From VRUE01 sp047519745 (GTDB lineage: Bacteria > Actinomycetota > Thermoleophilia > Solirubrobacterales > 70-9): a DNA stretch of 9,364 nt. Both the position numbers and the translations under genes were made by a program. The notes beneath the pieces are model-generated. The model made no database searches, was not told the DNA's origin, and worked only from the letters and a program-made list of their open reading frames with translations. Below, piece after piece: positions 5,978 to 9,364 of the stretch (position 1 is the first letter of the stretch; every line of letters begins with the position of its first letter). The stretch lies in contig JAPVSJ010000116.1 in assembly GCA_047519745.1 (NCBI GenBank), positions 1 through 9,364 on the forward strand, read 5' to 3'.

Positions 5978-6664
5978 TTACTGGCGAGCGAGACGCTCCG
6001 CCTCTTCGGCGCCTACGTAGGGCGAGAGGGTCAGCTCGACCAGGTCGGGCAGAAGCGCCTCGAGCTGCTCGGTGCGGCCGGCGCTGATCTCGCGCACGAC
6101 CAGCGAGACGATGCCGCCGACCAGGGTCTCCTCGGTCGCCTCGGGGAGCGGGTGCTCGCCGCCGTGCTCGGGCCGCCCGGCCTTGAGGATCTCGACCAGG
6201 CCCTGCATCGAGTCGCGGTGACGGGCGGCGATCTTGCCGCCCGCGGCGACCGGCTCGATCATGCAGAGGCGCGCCAGCTCGGGCTCGCCGGCGAGGAAGC
6301 GCAGCATCGTCGCCAGGGCCGCGCGGACCTTCTGCGGCCACTCCTCGAAGGCCTCGGCCGCCGCCCGCATCGAGGCGGCGATGTGGTCGGCGACCATCTC
6401 GTAGGCGGCCAGGAAGCAGGCTTCCTTGTCGTCGAAGTGCTCGTAGAAGGTGCGGCGCGAGACCGACGCGGCTTTGGTGATGTTGGCGACGGTGGTCGAG
6501 TTGTAGCCGCGCTCGGCGACGGTGTCGACCAGCGCCGTGACGATCCGCTCGCGCTGATTCTGGACGATGAACTCGCGCGGCAGCCCATGGCGACCAGCCG
6601 GCAGTCGCGGCGAGGCGACCGCCGCCTCCCCGTCCTCAGCTTTCTTCGCCTTCCCCTTTGCCAC
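5978..6664 (-). CDS. TetR-family transcriptional regulator A
   Basis: DNA-binding repressor of the TetR/AcrR family, 228 aa from GTG 6664. A charged tail (AKGKAKKAEDG) is followed by LPAGRHGLPREF and the N-terminal helix-turn-helix, with the recognition part around residues 57-77 (VSRRTFYEHF at 68-77, then DDKEACFLAAY). The ligand domain carries ELARLCMIEPVAAGG and ends LLPDLVELTLSPYVG, both shared with the other TetR proteins here; regulator C is its closest relative. GTG 6664 is exactly 6 nt after TATCGT (6676-6671), suggesting a leaderless transcript starting at the initiation codon, although no -35 is visible. It lies 39 nt after regulator B and upstream of vapBC on the same strand. The ligand and target genes are unknown. 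Confidence 0.88.
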   Translation of the reverse strand: MAKGKAKKAEDGEAAVASPRLPAGRHGLPREFIVQNQRERIVTALVDTVAERGYNSTTVANITKAASVSRRTFYEHFDDKEACFLAAYEMVADHIAASMRAAAEAFEEWPQKVRAALATMLRFLAGEPELARLCMIEPVAAGGKIAARHRDSMQGLVEILKAGRPEHGGEHPLPEATEETLVGGIVSLVVREISAGRTEQLEALLPDLVELTLSPYVGAEEAERLARQ

Positions 6665-6670
6665 GAACCG

Positions 6671-6676
6671 ACGATA
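6671..6676 (-). promoter_or_regulatory. Putative -10 element for leaderless regulator A
   Basis: On the minus strand TATCGT is followed by six bases and then the GTG start. The geometry matches that in front of regulator C and the ABC operon. There is no -35-like hexamer 16-18 bp upstream, so the support is mainly the repeated geometry. Confidence 0.35.
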
Positions 6677-6703
6677 CCCGAGAGGCGGGCGGCCGCGGCG
6701 TGC

Positions 6704-7336
6704 CTAGCGCAACGGCTGGACCAGCAGCTCGTCCTCGGCGGCTCGGGCGCCGAGATAGGGCATCGTCGCCAGGTAGATCAGCTCGGGGAGGAACTCCTCG
6801 CCGCGTTCGATCGAGCCCGATTCGACTTTTCCGAGGATCGTGTTGTAGACGGCGCCGGCGGCGATTTCGGCCGTGCAGCGGGACATCGGCCGGCCCTCGA
6901 CTTCGCCGCGGCCGCCGTCGAGGAAGTCGGCGATTCGCCGCACGATCCGTTCGCGGCGCGACTGGGCGCCGCCGCCGATGCCGTTGACGGAGACGACGAG
7001 GAAGCGAGCCCGGGGGGAGTCCTCCTGCAGGTAGCGCATCGCCGCCGTCCCGGCCGCCCAGATTCGATCGTGCCAAGCCTCGCGGCCGTTGCAGGCGGTG
7101 TCGACCCGCGCGCAGAGGTCCTCCATCGCCTCGTCATGGAGGGCGAGGAAGCAGTCCTCCAGGTCGGCGAAGCAGCGATCGAAATGGGCGCGGCTGACCT
7201 CGGCTCGCGCGCAGACCGCCTTGACGTCGACGGCCGCCAGGCCATGGTCGGCAACCATCTCCACCGTCGCGGCTGCGATCCTCTCGCGCGCTGGATCGCG
7301 CCCTCTGTGGACAGGGCTCACATTGCCCTTGCCCAA
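6704..7336 (-). CDS. TetR-family transcriptional regulator B
   Basis: Divergent TetR-like repressor, 210 aa from TTG 7336. The N-terminal domain is recognisable (ARERIAAATVEMVADHGLAA, then VCARAEVSRAHFDRCF), but the usual TFYxHF recognition helix reads AHFDRCF and the LPxGRH motif of A and C is missing. The ligand domain keeps the shared pattern (ARFLVVSVNGIGGG) and the C-terminal FLPELIYLATMPYLG. The start is uncertain: TTG 7336 has GGGAG directly against it, while GTG 7321 (205 aa, MSPVHRGRD) has only AAGGGC nearby. It starts 34 nt after regulator C and ends 39 nt before regulator A, so the three could form one transcript. The unusual recognition helix suggests an operator different from that of A and C. 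Confidence 0.82.
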   Translation of the reverse strand: MGKGNVSPVHRGRDPARERIAAATVEMVADHGLAAVDVKAVCARAEVSRAHFDRCFADLEDCFLALHDEAMEDLCARVDTACNGREAWHDRIWAAGTAAMRYLQEDSPRARFLVVSVNGIGGGAQSRRERIVRRIADFLDGGRGEVEGRPMSRCTAEIAAGAVYNTILGKVESGSIERGEEFLPELIYLATMPYLGARAAEDELLVQPLR

Positions 7337-7370
7337 CTCCCTGCGCTCTGTACGACTGAAGCGGTTCCCA

Positions 7371-8057
7371 CTAAGCCGCCACCCGGGCCTGGGCCACCTC
7401 CGCGGCGCGCGCCGCCTCGACCTCCCCGACGTAGGGCGTCAAGGTCACCTGCAGCATCTCGGGAAGCAGAGCCTTGAGATCGTCCAGCTGGCCCGCGATG
7501 AGGCGCTGGTGCACTAGCCACATCAGACCGCCGGCGATCGCGACCTCGAGGCCCTCCGGCAGCCGGCTTGCCCGCGGGTTGTGCTCGCGCCCCTCGCGCA
7601 GCTTCGGCGCGACGCTCTCCAGCATCGCCTGGTAGCGGGCCAGCGCCGCCCCACCGGCCGCCTGGCTCTCGACGATGCAGAGCTTGGCCCGCGCTTCCTC
7701 GGCGACGACCATCTCGAGGAAGACCTCGAGGCCGGTCGAGACCTGGTCGATCCAGGGCTGCTCGGGATCGACCAGCTCGGCGAAGACTTCCGCCGCAGCG
7801 GCGACGCTCTCGTCGAAGGCCGCCAAAAAGCACTCTTCCTTGTTGGCAAAGTGCTCGTAGAAGGTGACCAGGGCCACTTTGGCCGTTTTCGCGATCAGCT
7901 CGATCGTCGTCTTCTGGTAGCCGCGCTCGGCGACCAGCTCTGCCGTCGCGAGCAGCATCCGCTCGCGCTGGTTCTGGGAGACGAAATCGCGTGGGATCAG
8001 ATGTCTCCCCGGAGGCAGTTTCGAGAGGCGTTCCGAGAGCGACCGCGAGTCGGCCAT
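7371..8057 (-). CDS. TetR-family transcriptional regulator C
   Basis: TetR/AcrR-type repressor, 228 aa from ATG 8057. It has LPPGRHLIPRDF, then the helix-turn-helix (TTIELIAKTAKVALVTFYEH followed by FANKEECFLAAF). The ligand domain shows ARAKLCIVESQAAGG and ends LLPEMLQVTLTPYVG; it is clearly paralogous to regulator A. An upstream in-frame ATG at 8078 would add MFWYRLG, but that codon lies inside the 17-bp spacer of a good promoter whose start point coincides with ATG 8057, and the extra residues are not family-like, so 8057 is chosen. It is the first gene of the minus-strand run leading through B and A to vapBC, and is divergent from regulator D. Autoregulation through the intergenic palindromes is likely. 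Confidence 0.87.
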   Translation of the reverse strand: MADSRSLSERLSKLPPGRHLIPRDFVSQNQRERMLLATAELVAERGYQKTTIELIAKTAKVALVTFYEHFANKEECFLAAFDESVAAAAEVFAELVDPEQPWIDQVSTGLEVFLEMVVAEEARAKLCIVESQAAGGAALARYQAMLESVAPKLREGREHNPRASRLPEGLEVAIAGGLMWLVHQRLIAGQLDDLKALLPEMLQVTLTPYVGEVEAARAAEVAQARVAA

Positions 8058-8063
8058 TCCAAG

Positions 8064-8092
8064 ACGGTACCAAAACATATATCTGATGTCTA
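8064..8092 (-). promoter_or_regulatory. Promoter of regulator C, leaderless geometry
   Basis: On the minus strand TAGACA (8092-8087) matches the TTGACA -35 at five of six positions. A 17-bp spacer leads to TACCGT (8069-8064), which keeps T1, A2 and T6 of a -10. Six bases later comes ATG 8057, so transcript and CDS would begin together. This is the best complete promoter in the window. Confidence 0.6.
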
Positions 8093-8098
8093 CTTTCC

Positions 8099-8112
8099 TT
8101 TTCTACAGAAAA
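8099..8112. promoter_or_regulatory. TTTTCT-AC-AGAAAA palindrome, probable TetR operator
   Basis: Perfect 6-bp arms around a 2-bp centre form a 14-bp near-palindrome in the 111-bp AT-rich gap between divergent regulators C and D. It lies 7 bp upstream of the regulator C -35. Size and symmetry suit a TetR dimer; which of the four regulators would bind it is unknown. Confidence 0.45.
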
Positions 8113-8120
8113 CATGACGT

Positions 8121-8158
8121 TCTAGGCAACCTCGTTTCTAAAAGCTGCTATACCTAGA
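8121..8158. repeat. TCTAGG/CCTAGA inverted repeat in the divergent promoter region
   Basis: TCTAGG (8121-8126) and CCTAGA (8153-8158) are perfect inverted copies separated by 26 bp, about three helical turns centre to centre. The right arm overlaps the end of a possible regulator D -10, TATACC (8149-8154). TCTA words also occur at 8089, 8102 and 8137. Individually the arms are short, so this is a suggestion of half-sites only. Confidence 0.3.
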
Positions 8159-8168
8159 CAAAAGGCTT

Positions 8169-8870
8169 ATGTTTTCGGACGACAACAGAGGCTCGGTCAT
8201 CGCCTTCCCGGGCCAGCGCGGGCGCCGCCCCCCGCGCGAGCGGATCCTCACCGCGATGCTCGTCGTCAGTGGGGAGCTGGGCTTCGAGCAGGTCGCCGTC
8301 CGCCACGTGATCGAACGCGCGCAGACCAGCCGCGCGACCTTCTACAAGCACTTCGTCGATCGCGAGGACTGCTTCGCGCAGGCCTACGGCGACGCCGCCG
8401 AGTGGGTCTACCGACGGATGATCGGCGCCGCCAAGCGCCAGCCGACTTGGCGCGAGGGCCTGCGCGCGGCGCTGGCCGAGCTGCTCGAGTTCTGCGCCAA
8501 CCAGCCGGCGATCGCCAAGGCGCTGGTGGTCGAGGTGCACGCGGCAGGCGAGCGGTCGCTCGCCCAGCGGCGCGATCTGATGGAGCGCCTCTCCCGCGCA
8601 CTGGACAGCGCGCGCCGCGAGATTCCCTCTCGCCAAGCTCCACCTCCTATTACGTCTGACTTCATTGTAGGGGCGATCGACACGCTTTTGGCGGCGAAAC
8701 TGCTCGACGGCGACGCGGCGCGCGCGCCGGAGATGCTTCCCGGCCTGCTCCACTTCGTCGTCATGCAGTACCTCGGCGAGAGCGCAGCCTGGGAAGAGAT
8801 GGCCGCCGCGCCCCTGGCGACGTGGCAGGCGCGCCGCGAAGCGGCGGCGCAGGGATCGCCCGAGCGCTGA
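8169..8870 (+). CDS. TetR-family transcriptional regulator D
   Basis: TetR-like repressor, 233 aa from ATG 8169. The N-terminal domain runs PRERILTAMLVVSGELGFEQ into the recognition part (TSRATFYKHFVDREDCF). The ligand domain shares AKALVVEVHAAGERSLAQRRDLM and the final MLPGLLHFVVMQYLG with the other three, but it lacks the LPxGRH motif. AAAGG lies only 3 nt before the start, a cramped RBS; TATACC (8149-8154) may be the -10, giving a leader of about 8 nt. It is transcribed divergently from regulator C and converges on the carboxylase gene 12 nt away. Codons 152-168 (8622-8672) are oddly A/T-ending compared with the rest. Ligand unknown; acyl-CoA sensing is only a guess from the neighbouring carboxylase. 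Confidence 0.86.
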   Translation: MFSDDNRGSVIAFPGQRGRRPPRERILTAMLVVSGELGFEQVAVRHVIERAQTSRATFYKHFVDREDCFAQAYGDAAEWVYRRMIGAAKRQPTWREGLRAALAELLEFCANQPAIAKALVVEVHAAGERSLAQRRDLMERLSRALDSARREIPSRQAPPPITSDFIVGAIDTLLAAKLLDGDAARAPEMLPGLLHFVVMQYLGESAAWEEMAAAPLATWQARREAAAQGSPER

Positions 8871-8882
8871 GGATCGCCCGCC

Positions 8883-9364
8883 CTACAGCGGGATGTTGCC
8901 GTGCTTGCGCTTCGGCTGCTCGACCCGCTTGGACTGCAGCATGCGCAGCGCCCTGATCAGCTTGGGGCGCGTCTGGCGTGGCTCGATCACGTCGTCGATG
9001 TAGCCGCGCTCGGCCGCCGAATAGGGGTTGGCGAAGTGGGCTTTGTAGTCGTCGATCAGCTTCTGGCGACGCTCGTCGGGGGTCGGCGAGGAGGCGATGT
9101 CCTTGCGGTAGATGATGTTGACCGCGCCCTCCGGCCCCATCACCGCCACCTCCGCGGTCGGCCAGGCGACGTTGAAGTCGGCCAGCATGTGCTTCGAGTT
9201 CATCACGTCGTAGGCGCCGCCGTAGGCCTTGCGGGTGACGACCGTGAGCTTCGGCACGGTCGCCTCGGTGAAGGCGTAGAGCAGCTTGGCGCCGTGGCGG
9301 ATGATCCCGTTCCACTCCTGGTCGGTGCCGGGCAGGAAGCCGGGCACGTCGGTGAAGGTGACGA
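8883..9364 (-). CDS. pccB: Propionyl/acyl-CoA carboxylase beta subunit, 3' part (5' end outside window)
   Basis: Carboxyltransferase subunit of a biotin-dependent acyl-CoA carboxylase, which moves the carboxyl group from biotin on the alpha subunit to propionyl-CoA (or acetyl-CoA), giving methylmalonyl-CoA (or malonyl-CoA). The visible C-terminal 159 or so residues are diagnostic: VTFTDVPGFLPGT, IIRHGAKLLYAF, then VTRKAYGGAYDVM, AWPTAEVAVMGPEGAVNIIY and the family-typical end KRKHGNIPL. The Asp in GGAYDVM corresponds, as I recall, to the residue associated with propionyl-CoA preference in actinobacterial enzymes. The frame is open to the right edge with no start codon needed there, so most of the gene (about 350 codons) lies outside. 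It converges with regulator D, with only 12 nt between the stops and no visible terminator. Confidence 0.95.
   Translation of the reverse strand, partial: VTFTDVPGFLPGTDQEWNGIIRHGAKLLYAFTEATVPKLTVVTRKAYGGAYDVMNSKHMLADFNVAWPTAEVAVMGPEGAVNIIYRKDIASSPTPDERRQKLIDDYKAHFANPYSAAERGYIDDVIEPRQTRPKLIRALRMLQSKRVEQPKRKHGNIPL

Noticed and set aside
5930..7477. Plus-strand open frame of 515 codons opposite vapB, regulators A and B, and part of C
   Set aside because: The opposite strand has clear TetR and RHH genes; the product is low-complexity with no recognisable domain.
1..9364. CRISPR arrays, insertion sequences, tRNA genes or attachment sites
   Set aside because: No spaced direct repeats of CRISPR size, no transposase, no terminal inverted repeats and no tRNA arms were seen on either strand.

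Overview
The window looks like chromosomal DNA of a high-GC actinobacterium. The closest feel is Thermoleophilia/Solirubrobacterales: strongly GC-rich third codon positions, GTG/TTG starts, several starts with no Shine-Dalgarno that look leaderless, and a tandem family of TetR regulators carrying an N-terminal LPxGRHxxPRxF motif. The taxonomic call is inference; no rRNA or other marker gene is present.

Layout. Positions 1-172 are unassigned and hairpin-rich, and end in a strong rho-independent terminator (173-209). A four-gene plus-strand operon (about 242-4169) then encodes a complete polyamine-type ABC importer in the order ATPase (PotA-like), lipoprotein binding protein (PotD-like), permease (PotB-like), permease (PotC-like). 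The first three genes are joined by 4-nt stop/start overlaps. The first gene has a puzzling start: homology runs upstream of the only canonical start codon to a GTA that sits 6 nt after a good -10 element.

After an AT-rich gap containing an 8-bp-periodic, partly palindromic operator-like site comes a Fic-domain AMP-transferase with a C-terminal winged helix (4228-5304, plus). Its stop codon overlaps the stop codon of a convergent VapC-type PIN ribonuclease, whose ribbon-helix-helix antitoxin VapB lies just upstream (minus strand, 5301-5943). The vapB promoter region holds three perfect CTGTG repeats at exact 8-bp spacing, a likely autoregulatory operator.

Upstream of vapB on the same strand are three TetR-family genes (5978-8057), and a fourth TetR gene is divergent from them (8169-8870). 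The four proteins share C-terminal-domain motifs and look like an expanded paralogous family. The AT-rich divergent intergenic region carries a promoter with a 17-bp spacer reading leaderlessly into the third TetR gene, a TTTTCT/AGAAAA palindrome and other inverted repeats. The window closes with the 3' part of a propionyl-CoA carboxylase beta subunit gene (minus strand, continuing past the right edge).

How they may work together. The transporter is self-contained. The centre is a regulatory/toxin cluster: a Fic enzyme with its own DNA-binding domain, a VapBC module converging on it with overlapping 3' ends, and a run of TetR regulators co-oriented with VapBC. No known defence or biosynthetic system is completed by these genes. 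The most unusual features are the Fic/VapC tail overlap, the 8-bp operator periodicity in both toxin promoters, the repeated leaderless promoter geometry and the TetR array.
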